Below are positions 8,613 through 18,010 of a stretch of DNA of 64,000 nt, piece after piece. The translations under genes were made by a program, and so were the position numbers. Origin of the DNA: Spirochaetales bacterium Spiro_02 (lineage in GTDB: Bacteria; Spirochaetota; Spirochaetia; Sphaerochaetales; Sphaerochaetaceae). The stretch spans positions 36,345 through 100,344 of the forward strand of contig LVBD01000041.1 in NCBI GenBank assembly GCA_001604275.1, written 5' to 3'. The notes below the pieces were generated by a model. The model ran no database searches, was not told the origin of the DNA, and worked only from the letters and a program-made list of their open reading frames with translations. The stretch's first letter is position 1, and each line of letters opens with the position of its first letter.

Positions 8613-9215
8613 TCAGGAGAAAATCTTCGCGATTCCGTCAACGGCTTCCTTGATGGGAATGTACGACGTGTTGATGCACAGATCGTAGTTCAGCTTGTCC
8701 CCCCATTTGCGGCCGGTATAGAACTGATAGTAGCTCGCCCGGTTCTTGTCGATCCGTTTGATCTGCTGGGTCAGCTTCCTGTCGGTCAGATCCTCATGCT
8801 CCTTCGCACGGAGTCTGCACCGATCCATCTTGAAGTCCATCTCCGCATAGACGAACAGACGCAAGGGATGCATATCCTTCAGAATATAGTCGGCGCAGCG
8901 GCCGACGATGATGCAATCCGATTTCTTCGCCATATCGGTGATTATCCTGCTCTGTTCGGAATAGACCGTATTGTTCTGCTCCAGAATCGGATCGACGATC
9001 GGATAGAACGATTGTCCGACTGTAATCGGGAAATAGAGTTCGGGACGGCGACTCAGTATCTGCTGCACATAGTCCACGGCGAAATCGGTCTTCTTTGCGA
9101 TCGCGACAAGGATCTCCTTGTCGTAGTATGCTATTCCGAGTTTTTCGGCCAGTCGTTTGCCGAGTTCCCGGCCTCCACTTCCGAATTCCCTGCCGATCGT
9201 AATGATTCTATTCAC
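8613..9215 (-). CDS. Cytidylate kinase-like protein
   Basis: A 200-residue P-loop protein of the cytidylate-kinase-like (AAK6/Cmk2) family. It opens with IITIGREFGSGGRELGKRLAEKLG, an atypical nucleotide-binding loop shared by this group, and later has IIVGRCADYIL and LRLFVYAEMDFKMDRC. The GTG start at 9215 is chosen because GGAGGTGG lies directly upstream; the open frame extends further but without a start signal. This family is distinct from classical Cmk and its substrate is not established. It lies in tandem downstream of topB, behind that gene's likely terminator. Confidence 0.85.
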   Translation of the reverse strand: MNRIITIGREFGSGGRELGKRLAEKLGIAYYDKEILVAIAKKTDFAVDYVQQILSRRPELYFPITVGQSFYPIVDPILEQNNTVYSEQSRIITDMAKKSDCIIVGRCADYILKDMHPLRLFVYAEMDFKMDRCRLRAKEHEDLTDRKLTQQIKRIDKNRASYYQFYTGRKWGDKLNYDLCINTSYIPIKEAVDGIAKIFS

Positions 9216-9288
9216 GCTCCACCTCCGTGCCTCGCCGCGGACCGTGATCCGCGCAAAGGCTTCTCCTTCCAGCATAGAACATCCGAAA

Positions 9289-9311
9289 GGGACGACGCAA
9301 GCCGTCGCCCC
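9289..9311 (-). terminator. Hairpin after topoisomerase III gene
   Basis: On the minus strand GGGGCGACG, loop, CGTCGTCCC is followed by TTTC. The stem is strong but the T-tract is short. It lies 23 nt after the topB stop. Confidence 0.45.
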
Positions 9312-9333
9312 GTGTATCGGAAGTGAAACATTC

Positions 9334-11949
9334 CTATCGCCGCTTCTTTCGCTCGTCACGTTCCTTGCGCGTTCGGCTTGCGGCGAGGAAATCGGCGAAC
9401 GTCCCCCCGGTTTCGGAAGAGGAATCGACATCGTACCGGCTCTGTCCGGAATGTCCCCAAGGACGGTCCTCCCGTGCGGGACGGGCGTCGCGGCGGTCCT
9501 GAGTGCGAGGACGGTCGCGGTACCCGTCGTCGCGGACAGCTCTCCGTTCCAGCTTGCTGGGACGAACCACCTCCACAACCGTCTCCCACGTGTATTGCAG
9601 ATCATCTTCGTCGGGATCGTCGGGGAGACTGAACGAGGACGGGCGCGTCACTTGCGGCTTCGCAAAGGCCGCGGCACCGGTCGTTCGAAGAACGGCGGCG
9701 GCAGGCGCACTAGGAATCGCTACGGCCGATTTCTTCACCAGGACGACTTTCTTCTTCACCGCGCCGCCGCTTGGCGTGACGACGGAGCCGACCGAATCGG
9801 GAACCGCGACCGCGGCTTTCGTCGGAGCCGGCGCTACGGCTGCGGCGACAGGCTTCACGGAGACTGCAACCTTCGCGCTCACAGCCTTGTCCTCCACAGA
9901 CGTTCCCCTGACAGAGCGGGACTTCGCCACAGTTCCGGCATCGGGCGAAACAGAAACCGGAACCGGCCGCTTCCGATCGGAAGCCGGAACGGGAACCCGT
10001 TTCTTCACTTCCATTTCTTCATACGAACAGGAAAGGCGTTGACAGACGTAGTGAACCTGCTCGAATTCGTCTAGCACTTTCATCATTGGGCCCTTGCACC
10101 AAGGGCAGGACTTGCTCTCGGAGAACTTCGGCTCGAACACCAGGCCGCTGTCCACGACCTGCTTCACCAGATCAGACGCATTTCGCTTGATGTCGCGGAT
10201 GAACGGTTCGCTCGACTCCTTTCCCTCGGCGATGTTCGCAAGTCGCTCCTCCCACTGGCCGGTAAGTTCAGGAGATCGCAGCTGTTCAGGGGCGAGACGG
10301 ACCACTTCCCGTCCTTTTGGGGTAGGAACCAGTTCCTTGCCAACACGCTCCACATAGTGGTTCTGTATCAGCTTCTCTATGATGTCGGCTCTGGTAGCGG
10401 GTGTCCCCAAGCCATTGCCGAGACGCTTCTTGAGCTTCGCGTCGTCGACGAAACGTCCTGCATGCTCCATTGCTGATAGGAGCGTCGCTTCGGTATACCG
10501 TTCCGGAGCGGCCGTCGTCTGTTTGCGCAACTTCGTTCCGACGACATGGAGGGAATCCCCTTCCTGCAACCTTGCCAGACTGCCGCCGGTATCGGGATCA
10601 TCGTCGTCGCCAGCGAGCGGAGCGGCGGAACGCCGGCCGATCACCCGCGCGACATCCCTCCACCCCTGTTCGACCGGGATGGTCAGCCGGGTGACGAACC
10701 GCTCACCTTCCACGGCAGCTTCGAGCGTCGTGGTCCTGTATGCATAGTCGGGGGACAGAACCTCCAGGAACCTGATGACGATCAGCTCCCACAGCGCCCG
10801 TTCGTCGTTCGAAAGACGCCCGAGATCGACACGTTGCTCAGTGGGGATGATCGCATGATGGTCGGTGACCTGCATGTCCTGCACGAACCGCTGTTCGTCA
10901 ATCCTACAGCCTTTCACGGCGAATCCCGTAGCCATGGGACCGAACGGAGTCGAAGCCAGGGCGCGCAGCCGATCGGGGATCGTGGCCACTATGTCGTGTG
11001 TGATGTACCGACTGTCGGTCCTGGGATACGTGACGATCTTGTGGACTTCGTACAGTTTTTGCAGCGTGTCGAGCGTCTCCTTCGCGGAAAACGAAAGATA
11101 GACGTTGGCATCCTGCTGGAGGGCGGTCAGGTCGTAGGCAAGCGGAGGCTGTTCGGTCCGATCCACCGTCTTGAGGCTTGAAACCGTCCCATCGGCATCG
11201 GAGATCTTCGCGACAAGGGCGTTCGCCTGTTCCTCGGAGGGAATCCGGATCGAATCGTCCTGCCCGTACCACGAAGCGGAGAACAGACCGAAATCCGCCT
11301 TGAGCGTCCAGTAGAACTTGCCTGCGAACTGTTCGATCTCGTCTTCCCGACGGGTCATCAGCGCCAGAGTCGGAGTCTGGACACGACCGGCGGAGAGCTT
11401 CGCGTCGTAGTGGCAGGTCAGCGCGCGGGTCACGTTCATCCCGACGTACCAGTCGGCCGCGGCGCGGCTTTCGGCCGCCGCATACAGATTCAGATACAGA
11501 TCCCCGTCTTTCAGATTCGCGAACCCCTCCTTGATAGCGGCATCAGTCTGGCTACTGATCCACAACCGCTTCACCGGACCTTTCCAGCCCGCGAGCTTCA
11601 TGATCCACCGTGCCACCAGCTCCCCTTCACGGCCGGCGTCGGTGGCGATCACCATCTCTCCGGCGTCGGACCTGTTCAGAAGCGACGAGACTATTTCGTA
11701 TTGCTCCTTGCTCTGGTCGATCACCTCCTGCTTCAGTTCTTCAGGAAGCATGGGCAGGTCCCGCAGCGACCAACGCTTGTAGCGTTCGCTATACGCCGCG
11801 GGCTGGGCGAGCTCCACGAGATGGCCCAGCGCCCATGTCACGACATATCCGTCGCCTTCGATATATCCTTTCTCACGTATCTTGCAGCCAAGGACCCGGG
11901 CCAGTTCCCGCCCGACGCTCGGCTTTTCAGCCAGGACGATTTTCTTCAA
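9334..11949 (-). CDS. topB: DNA topoisomerase III with long disordered tail
   Basis: Type IA topoisomerase that decatenates single-stranded or gapped DNA. The protein of 871 residues starts KKIVLAEKPSVGRELARVLG (Toprim domain), then has IATDAGREGELVARWI, the DNA-gate region SAGRVQTPTLALM, and the catalytic block YPRTDSRYI. A C4 zinc ribbon (CPWC near 610, YVCQRLSC near 630) is followed by about 230 residues of low-complexity A/V/K/P and then R/D-rich sequence, absent from short family members. TTG at 11949 is the start: GAGGAG lies 8 nt upstream and the protein aligns from this point. The open frame upstream of it is spurious. Confidence 0.9.
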   Translation of the reverse strand: MKKIVLAEKPSVGRELARVLGCKIREKGYIEGDGYVVTWALGHLVELAQPAAYSERYKRWSLRDLPMLPEELKQEVIDQSKEQYEIVSSLLNRSDAGEMVIATDAGREGELVARWIMKLAGWKGPVKRLWISSQTDAAIKEGFANLKDGDLYLNLYAAAESRAAADWYVGMNVTRALTCHYDAKLSAGRVQTPTLALMTRREDEIEQFAGKFYWTLKADFGLFSASWYGQDDSIRIPSEEQANALVAKISDADGTVSSLKTVDRTEQPPLAYDLTALQQDANVYLSFSAKETLDTLQKLYEVHKIVTYPRTDSRYITHDIVATIPDRLRALASTPFGPMATGFAVKGCRIDEQRFVQDMQVTDHHAIIPTEQRVDLGRLSNDERALWELIVIRFLEVLSPDYAYRTTTLEAAVEGERFVTRLTIPVEQGWRDVARVIGRRSAAPLAGDDDDPDTGGSLARLQEGDSLHVVGTKLRKQTTAAPERYTEATLLSAMEHAGRFVDDAKLKKRLGNGLGTPATRADIIEKLIQNHYVERVGKELVPTPKGREVVRLAPEQLRSPELTGQWEERLANIAEGKESSEPFIRDIKRNASDLVKQVVDSGLVFEPKFSESKSCPWCKGPMMKVLDEFEQVHYVCQRLSCSYEEMEVKKRVPVPASDRKRPVPVSVSPDAGTVAKSRSVRGTSVEDKAVSAKVAVSVKPVAAAVAPAPTKAAVAVPDSVGSVVTPSGGAVKKKVVLVKKSAVAIPSAPAAAVLRTTGAAAFAKPQVTRPSSFSLPDDPDEDDLQYTWETVVEVVRPSKLERRAVRDDGYRDRPRTQDRRDARPAREDRPWGHSGQSRYDVDSSSETGGTFADFLAASRTRKERDERKKRR

Positions 11950-12171
11950 GATCGGTACTCCTCTGTATAGTGCGATGAAACGGCCGGACGGAGCGCACCG
12001 ACATGCAGGGACCTTCCGGCATACGAGTGAAACTATACTTGCAACGACGCCGCCTGTGCAACAGGAATCATGCCCGCCTACGAAGCGCAAGCGCCGCGAC
12101 ATACATCCTTCCGTGCGTTTTTTCCACCCGGAGACGACATATCGTGATAGAATCCTTGCAGGTGGTGGACG

Positions 12172-13797
12172 ATGATCAGCGTATTTCTGGTTGAAGATGA
12201 GTTTCTCATACGCAAAAGCATCAAGGAAAATATCGATTGGAAGCAGGAAGGTTTCAGCTTCGTCGGAGAAGCCGGAGACGGAGAGCTCGCCCTGCCGCTG
12301 ATCAAGGAAAAGAAACCGAACATCCTGATCACCGACGTCAAGATGCCGTTCATGGACGGGCTGGAGCTCGCCACCCTCGTCAAGCGCGACTTTCCCCAGA
12401 CGAGGATCGTCATACTCTCCGGTTTCAGGGAATTCGAATATGCGAAGAAAGCGATCAGCATCGGCGTCACCGAATTTCTTTCGAAACCCATTTCGTCGCA
12501 GCAGCTGCTGCAGGTGATCAAGAAAATCAAGCTCCAGATAGAGGAAGAACAGGAGGAGGAAACCCTCAGGAAGATGTATCTTGAGGAAATGAAAAGCAAG
12601 TTCGCCTTGGAAAGAAACCTGTTCCTCACCAAGGTGCTGGAGCGCCGCACGAATCTGCCCGAGCTGATCAAGGAAGCGGAAAAGCTCGGTCTCGACATGA
12701 TCGCGCCGATGTACAACGTCATGCTGTGCCGGTTCCGGCCGGCCGAAGATACTCCGGAGAACTGGGAGAAAACCCAGCAAGCCACGGATAGGGCGGTCTT
12801 CCTGTTCAGCGGAGACCATCGCGTTATTCTATTCGAGCGGGGATTCGAAGGAATCGCGCTGGTGCTGAAAGGTTCTTCGGAAACAGAGCTGGACACCATC
12901 GCCGACGACACAGCCGCTGCGATCAGGGCCATTTGCCGAAACTACCCGCAGGTGGAATATTTCGGAGGCGTAGGACATTCCGTGAACCGTCTCAGCGAGC
13001 TTCATAACTCGTATCAAAGTGCGAACAAGGCGTTCGCCACCCGTTTCTTTACGACAAAGAACCAGATCATCTTCCATGATGATGTCAAGACTATGAAACT
13101 GGCGGGAGAGCAGACGCAGGAGATCAAGATCGATGATCCGAAGACCCTCAGCTGGGGAACGATCGAAGTTTTCCTCATGACGGGCATGCGGGAGGAAATC
13201 CCGGGCTTCGTGGAAGAGTATCTGGAAAGTCTGGGACCGGAGAACTGCGATGTGGATTCGTTCAGGCTCCATGTGGCGATGAACGCATACTTCTGCGCGC
13301 TGGCCTATGCCGAAAAAATAGCGATCCAGCAAAAAAAGCCTGCCGATGCGCTGGGGACCGTCCCCGCTTCGATCCCTGACAAAACCGGTTTGGGCCGATA
13401 TCTCGAACATCTGCTCCATACGGTGCTTTCAGAACGCGAGAAGCAGCAAAGCAGACGCTATTCGCTCCAGATCGCAAAAGCGAGGGAATATATTCTCGCC
13501 CATGCGAAGGAATACGGGCTATCGCTGAACACGGTGGCGCAGCAAGTGAACATGAGTCCGAACTATTTTTCCACGGTATTCAGCCAGGAAGTCGGCAAGA
13601 CATTCATTGAGTTCCTGACCGAAACGCGGATGGATATCGCGAAAGAGCTGCTACGGACGACAACGATGCGCTCCTCCGAGATCGCGCCGGAAATCGGATA
13701 CCAGGATCCGCACTACTTCGGCTTCCTGTTCAAGAAGATCGTCGGGTGCTCCCCCAAGGAGTATCGGCAGAGGGGCGCCTGGGATGTCCGGCCGTAA
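12172..13797 (+). CDS. YesN-type response regulator with AraC DNA-binding domain
   Basis: A 541-residue two-component regulator. The receiver domain (1-120) has the acidic pair E9/D10, phospho-acceptor D55 in LITDVKMPF and K105 in FLSKPIS. A long helical linker (about 110-150) and a central ligand- or dimer-type domain follow. The C-terminal AraC/XylS domain (about 435-540) has two helix-turn-helix units (LSLNTVAQQVNMSPNYFSTVF and SSEIAPEIGYQDPHYFGFLFKK). AGGTGG precedes the ATG. The stop overlaps the sensor gene by 14 nt, and the transporter operon downstream is its likely target. Confidence 0.92.
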   Translation: MISVFLVEDEFLIRKSIKENIDWKQEGFSFVGEAGDGELALPLIKEKKPNILITDVKMPFMDGLELATLVKRDFPQTRIVILSGFREFEYAKKAISIGVTEFLSKPISSQQLLQVIKKIKLQIEEEQEEETLRKMYLEEMKSKFALERNLFLTKVLERRTNLPELIKEAEKLGLDMIAPMYNVMLCRFRPAEDTPENWEKTQQATDRAVFLFSGDHRVILFERGFEGIALVLKGSSETELDTIADDTAAAIRAICRNYPQVEYFGGVGHSVNRLSELHNSYQSANKAFATRFFTTKNQIIFHDDVKTMKLAGEQTQEIKIDDPKTLSWGTIEVFLMTGMREEIPGFVEEYLESLGPENCDVDSFRLHVAMNAYFCALAYAEKIAIQQKKPADALGTVPASIPDKTGLGRYLEHLLHTVLSEREKQQSRRYSLQIAKAREYILAHAKEYGLSLNTVAQQVNMSPNYFSTVFSQEVGKTFIEFLTETRMDIAKELLRTTTMRSSEIAPEIGYQDPHYFGFLFKKIVGCSPKEYRQRGAWDVRP

Positions 13798-15259
13798 ATC
13801 ATTGATCAAGCGGCTGAGACTCAGCGCCTATCTGAGCCTCATACCGGTCGCAGTGTTCTTCATCCTGATGCTCGTGATGCTCCTGACCACGACGCTCTCC
13901 TACGACAAGATCGTCAGGAACATCACCGAAGCGAACAAGTACTCCGTCGGATTCAAGGAAAAGATCGACTACGCCATGTACCGGTCCGTCGCCAACGCCA
14001 GCAGCGTAAAGAACCTGATGGAAAAATATCCGAACGACCAGATATACGATCCGTACCTGTTGATCGATGAAGCAAGGAACGCTTTTTACGGTCTCAAGGA
14101 TCTGTCGAACAAGGAGAATGCGACGCAGATCGCCATCATACTCCGATATCTGGACAATCTGGAAGCCGTCTGCAGGAAAGTCGAGCAGAGTGCCCAGGAG
14201 TACGGCAACTACGACGAAAACATGCGGCTGCTGGATCTGAACGTGTATATCCTGTCGGAGCTGATCCAGGAGCAGATTCAGGAGTACATCCACCTCGAGG
14301 CCCGCAGCATGGCCGCACTGCGGCAACAGCTCTATATGAACGCTACCAATTCCATGATCGGATTCTTCGTCGTGTTCGTCTTCTACATGATCTTCAGCGC
14401 ATCGTATAGCAGGAAAGTGCTCAACAGCATCCGCGATCCGATCGCACAGCTGCGCAAGGCGGCGGAGACGATCGCCACGGGAGACTTCTCTCCGCGACTC
14501 GACGAGGATTCCTACGACGAGGAGCTGCATGTGCTCGCTTCGAGCTTCAATCATATGACGAAGGAGATACAGGAACTGATCAGGATGATCACGCAGGAGC
14601 AGCAGGATCTGAGATCGTACGAGCTGAAGCTGTACCAGGCGCAGATCAATCCGCATTTCCTCTACAATACGCTCGATACGATCATGGCTCTTGTCGAGAG
14701 CAACATGCCCAGGGATGCGCTGAAGATGATCTCGTATCTCTCCGATTTCTTCCGCACGACGCTCTCCTCCGGAAGAGACCAGATCACGGTCGAAGAAGAG
14801 GAGCAGCATATCCGAAGTTATCTGGAGATCCAGCATGTCCGCTATCAGGACATACTTTCCTATCGCATCGACTTCGAGGACAGGATCAAACATTGCACGA
14901 TCCTCAAGCTGACGCTCCAGCCGATCGTCGAGAACGCCCTGTATCATGGAATCAAGCAGAAGCGGGGGAAAGGCAGCATCACTGTCACCGGCCGACTCGT
15001 CGGCGGCTCCGTCGTGTTCAGCGTCGCCGACGACGGGATCGGGATGCGTCCGGACGAAGTCGAGGAGCTGCGGCGCTGCATCCACGGCAAGACATCCGGT
15101 TGCGACAGCGGTTTCGGGCTGTTCAACGTACAGCAGCGGATCATGCTCCACTACGGTCCCGAATACGGTATTTCCGTAGAAAGCCAATGGGAAAAAGGAA
15201 CCGCGGTTTCCGTCGTCGTCCCTGCGTTAACGAACACGCTCGTAAAATACTCACCATAA
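13784..15259 (+). CDS. YesM-type sensor histidine kinase
   Basis: A 491-residue membrane sensor. One transmembrane helix lies near 15-40, an extracytoplasmic domain of about 150 residues follows, and a second helix lies near 190-210. A HAMP linker (about 215-270) leads to a His_kinase domain with the phospho-acceptor block QINPHFLYNTLDTI (about 290) and an HATPase_c domain (LQPIVENALYHGI, ADDGIGM, GFGLFNVQQRI). This is the class that signals extracellular carbohydrates in Firmicutes and spirochaetes. It pairs with the overlapping YesN-type regulator. Confidence 0.92.
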   Translation: MSGRKSLIKRLRLSAYLSLIPVAVFFILMLVMLLTTTLSYDKIVRNITEANKYSVGFKEKIDYAMYRSVANASSVKNLMEKYPNDQIYDPYLLIDEARNAFYGLKDLSNKENATQIAIILRYLDNLEAVCRKVEQSAQEYGNYDENMRLLDLNVYILSELIQEQIQEYIHLEARSMAALRQQLYMNATNSMIGFFVVFVFYMIFSASYSRKVLNSIRDPIAQLRKAAETIATGDFSPRLDEDSYDEELHVLASSFNHMTKEIQELIRMITQEQQDLRSYELKLYQAQINPHFLYNTLDTIMALVESNMPRDALKMISYLSDFFRTTLSSGRDQITVEEEEQHIRSYLEIQHVRYQDILSYRIDFEDRIKHCTILKLTLQPIVENALYHGIKQKRGKGSITVTGRLVGGSVVFSVADDGIGMRPDEVEELRRCIHGKTSGCDSGFGLFNVQQRIMLHYGPEYGISVESQWEKGTAVSVVVPALTNTLVKYSP

Positions 15260-15303
15260 TCGGAAAATTTTCCTCCTTGACAATATCCGTGTTCCGGGCT
15301 TTT

Positions 15304-15340
15304 CGTAAGATTTTCCCGCAACTCCGTAAATTCTCCCGTA
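15304..15340 (+). repeat. Direct repeats before ytfQ, candidate regulator site
   Basis: CGTAAGATTTTCCCG at 15304 and CGTAAATTCTCCCG at 15325 are direct repeats exactly 21 bp apart, two helical turns. They end 5 bp before the predicted -35 box. Direct repeats in this position are typical of AraC-family activators, so the YesN-type regulator just upstream is the obvious candidate. Prediction by eye only. Confidence 0.45.
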
Positions 15341-15344
15341 TCTT

Positions 15345-15373
15345 TTTCCGAAAACCGGCCCGTAGACTATATC
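15345..15373 (+). promoter_or_regulatory. Predicted promoter of the sugar ABC transporter operon
   Basis: A weak -35 (TTTCCG, 15345-15350) and -10 (TATATC, 15368-15373) are 17 bp apart. The poor -35 fits a promoter needing an activator bound at the adjacent repeats. A 6-bp hairpin (TCCCAC/GTGGGA, 15384-15399) precedes the AAAAAAGGAG ribosome-binding site. Confidence 0.35.
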
Positions 15374-15415
15374 CATGTTGCGCTCCCACGTCCGTGGGAA
15401 AAAAGGAGAATCGAT

Positions 15416-16414
15416 ATGAAAAAAGCATTGGCAATCGCATTGGTCGCCCTCGTCGCCCTTTCCGGCGTCTTCGCAGGGGGAGCTCAGGAAAGCGCGGCCC
15501 CCGCGGCATCCGACAACCTGATCGTAGTCGGATATGCGCAAGTCGGCGCGGAATCTGATTGGCGCACCGCCAACACCCAGTCGTTCAAATCGACGTTCAC
15601 CGAAGCCAACGGCTATCGGCTGATCTTCGACGACGCCCAGCAGAAGCAGGAGAACCAGATCAAGGCCATCAGAAGCTTCATCCAGCAGGACGTCGACTAC
15701 ATCGTCGTCGCTCCCGTTGTCGAGACCGGTTGGGAAACTGTTCTCAAAGAAGCCAAGGACGCCGGAATTCCGGTGATTCTTTCCGACCGCATGATGGATG
15801 TGTCCGATCCTTCCCTCTATACCTGCTGGGTCGGCGGCAACTTCATCAAGGAAGGCGAGGACGCAGGCAAGTGGCTGATCGACTACCTGAAGAAGCAGGG
15901 TCGCAGCAACGAGAAGATCAACATCGTCACGCTGCAGGGCACGATCGGAGCTTCCGCACAGATCGGACGCACCGAAGGATTCGGAAACATCGTCAAGACA
16001 CAGCCGAACTGGAACATGCTCGCCATGCAGACCGGTGAATTCACCCAGGCAAAAGGACAGGAAGTCATGGAATCCTTCCTCAAGAGCTATCCCGATATCG
16101 ACGTCGTGGTCGCGGAGAACGACAACATGGCGTTCGGCGCCATCGATGCGATCAAGGCCGCCGGCAAGACCTGCGGACCGAACGGCGACATCATCATCAT
16201 TTCCTTCGATGCAGTCGCAGCGGCATTCGATTCCATGATCGCCGGTGACATGAACGTATCGGTCGAATGCAATCCGCTGCATGGGCCTCGCGTAGCTGAA
16301 ATCATCCAGAAACTTGAGAAGGGTGAAACAGTCGACAAGATCCAGTACGTTGTGGAAGAGGTATTCGACACCAGCATGGATCTGCCTGCGGTCAAGGCTA
16401 CCAGATTGTACTAA
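15416..16414 (+). CDS. ytfQ: Sugar ABC transporter substrate-binding protein (YtfQ-like)
   Basis: Periplasmic binding protein of the ribose/galactofuranose class, 332 residues. The signal peptide (1-23) ends FAGGAQE, a form common in spirochaetal binding proteins. The mature part has the Peripla_BP_4 pattern: VVGYAQVGAESDWRTANTQS, IRSFIQQDVDYIVVAPV, GIPVILSDR, WVGGNFIKEGEDAG, VVVAENDNMAFGAIDAI. The VVGYAQ/ESDWR opening and the order of the downstream genes match E. coli ytfQ-ytfR-ytfT-yjfF, so a furanose-form hexose such as galactofuranose is a reasonable but untested substrate. Confidence 0.85.
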   Translation: MKKALAIALVALVALSGVFAGGAQESAAPAASDNLIVVGYAQVGAESDWRTANTQSFKSTFTEANGYRLIFDDAQQKQENQIKAIRSFIQQDVDYIVVAPVVETGWETVLKEAKDAGIPVILSDRMMDVSDPSLYTCWVGGNFIKEGEDAGKWLIDYLKKQGRSNEKINIVTLQGTIGASAQIGRTEGFGNIVKTQPNWNMLAMQTGEFTQAKGQEVMESFLKSYPDIDVVVAENDNMAFGAIDAIKAAGKTCGPNGDIIIISFDAVAAAFDSMIAGDMNVSVECNPLHGPRVAEIIQKLEKGETVDKIQYVVEEVFDTSMDLPAVKATRLY

Positions 16415-16428
16415 GCGTTCCATTCCTT

Positions 16429-16468
16429 GGAAACGGTGGAGAAGCGGGGGCTGATCTCCACCGTTTCC
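16429..16468 (+). other. Perfect 14-bp intercistronic hairpin between ytfQ and ytfR
   Basis: GGAAACGGTGGAGA (16429-16442) and its exact reverse complement (16455-16468) enclose a 12-nt loop. There is no T-tract, so it is not a standard terminator. Its place right after the binding-protein gene suggests an mRNA 3'-end stabiliser or attenuator that keeps ytfQ message in excess over the ATPase and permease messages. Confidence 0.7.
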
Positions 16469-16492
16469 TCATCATCGACAAGGAGGAAGCAC

Positions 16493-18010
16493 ATGGAGGA
16501 GCATCAGCACGTCGTCCTCACCATGCGAGGTATCTGCAAGTCATTTCCGGGCGTCAAGGCCCTTCAGGATGTGGACTTCACACTGAGAACCGGTGAAATC
16601 CATGCGCTGATGGGAGAAAACGGCGCCGGAAAATCGACATTGATCAAGGTGTTGACGGGCGTATACGAGCTTGACAAGGGTGAAATCCGGCTGGAAGGCA
16701 TCGATCATCCGATCGTCAATCGTTCCCCGGAAGAGGCTCAGAGCAAAGGAATCAGCACCGTCTATCAGGAAGTCAACCTCTGCCCGAACCTTTCGGTCGC
16801 AGAGAACATCTATATCGGCCGTGAACCGAAGAAATTCGGGAGAATCGACTGGAAGACCATGAACAGATTGGGCGCCGAGCTGCTCAAGAGCCTCGATATC
16901 GATGTCGACGTCACGGTTCCGCTAGGCCATTATTCCATCGCCTTGCAGCAGATGGTAGCCATCGCCCGGGCGGTGGACATGTCGGCGAAAGTGCTGATTC
17001 TCGATGAACCGACATCGTCCCTCGACGAACTGGAAGTCGAGAAGCTGTTTACGTTGATGCGCAAGCTGAAAGGACAGGGCGTCGGCATCATTTTCGTCAC
17101 ACACTTCCTGGAGCAGGTATACGAAGTCTGCGACAGGATCACCGTCCTTCGCAACGGCCAGCTCGTCGGAGAATACCCGGTCGCACAGCTTCCCAGGCTC
17201 CAGCTTGTGGCGAAGATGATGGGCAAGGATTTCGATGACCTGGCTTCGATCAAGTCGTTGCGCAAGCACACTCCCGCCGAAGACGTGGTCATTTCGACGG
17301 AGCGGCTCGGCCATTCGGGGACGATCAAGCCGTTCGATCTGCAGATACAGAAAGGACAGGTCGTCGGGCTGGCCGGACTGCTCGGTTCCGGACGGTCTGA
17401 GCTCGCCCGCTGCATTTATGGGACGGACCGTCCGGACAGCGGCAAGCTGCATGTGGACGGGCGCGAGTTCGCCGCCTCGCATCCGATAGACTCGATGCAC
17501 GCCGGCATGGCGTACCTGCCGGAAGACAGGAAGAACGAAGGAATCATCGCGGACCTTTCGGTGAGGGAGAACATCATGATCGCGCTACAGGCCAAGCGAG
17601 GCGTATTCAAGTTGCTGTCGCGGAAGGAACAGGAAGAGTTCACCGACAAATATATCGATCTGCTGCAGATCAAGACCAGCGACCGGGACGCCCCGGTCAA
17701 GTCGCTTTCCGGCGGCAATCAGCAGAAAGTGATTCTTGGCCGGTGGCTTCTCACCGAGCCGGATTTCTTCATCCTCGACGAGCCGACTCGTGGCATCGAT
17801 GTCGGCACGAAGACGGAAATCCAGAAGCTTGTCCTTCAACTTGCGGATCAAGGGACGTCAGTAATGTTCATATCCTCAGAAATCGATGAGATGCTCAGGA
17901 CCTGCGACAAGATGGAAGTGTTGCGCGACGGAGCGAAGGTAGCCGAGCTGGACGGGGACAGGATGTCCCAGGAAAGCATCATGGCTTCCATAGCCGGAGG
18001 TGAACGATGA
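16493..18010 (+). CDS. ytfR: Sugar ABC transporter ATPase (YtfR-like)
   Basis: Fused two-domain ATPase of the Rbs/Mgl/Ytf class, 505 residues. The first domain has Walker A GENGAGKST, a degenerate-signature region (HYSIALQQMVAIARA, lacking LSGGQ) and Walker B LILDEPTSSLD. The second has LLGSGRSELA in place of a standard P-loop, signature LSGGNQQKV and FILDEPTRGID. This asymmetry is normal for the class. The ATG at 16493 follows AAGGAGG; an upstream in-frame TTG lies in the hairpin and is rejected. The end overlaps the next gene by ATGA. Confidence 0.93.
   Translation: MEEHQHVVLTMRGICKSFPGVKALQDVDFTLRTGEIHALMGENGAGKSTLIKVLTGVYELDKGEIRLEGIDHPIVNRSPEEAQSKGISTVYQEVNLCPNLSVAENIYIGREPKKFGRIDWKTMNRLGAELLKSLDIDVDVTVPLGHYSIALQQMVAIARAVDMSAKVLILDEPTSSLDELEVEKLFTLMRKLKGQGVGIIFVTHFLEQVYEVCDRITVLRNGQLVGEYPVAQLPRLQLVAKMMGKDFDDLASIKSLRKHTPAEDVVISTERLGHSGTIKPFDLQIQKGQVVGLAGLLGSGRSELARCIYGTDRPDSGKLHVDGREFAASHPIDSMHAGMAYLPEDRKNEGIIADLSVRENIMIALQAKRGVFKLLSRKEQEEFTDKYIDLLQIKTSDRDAPVKSLSGGNQQKVILGRWLLTEPDFFILDEPTRGIDVGTKTEIQKLVLQLADQGTSVMFISSEIDEMLRTCDKMEVLRDGAKVAELDGDRMSQESIMASIAGGER

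Noticed and set aside
11950..12819. 290-codon N-terminal extension of topoisomerase III
   Set aside because: The extension is antisense to the response-regulator gene, and a good ribosome-binding site precedes the TTG at which the Toprim domain begins.
13799..15187. 462-codon minus-strand open frame opposite the sensor kinase
   Set aside because: It is antisense to a clear YesM-type kinase; the product is low-complexity R/D/V-rich sequence with no family match. GC-rich codon use opens such frames throughout this window (also 25810-27537, 61355-62554 and 5638-6456 on the plus strand).
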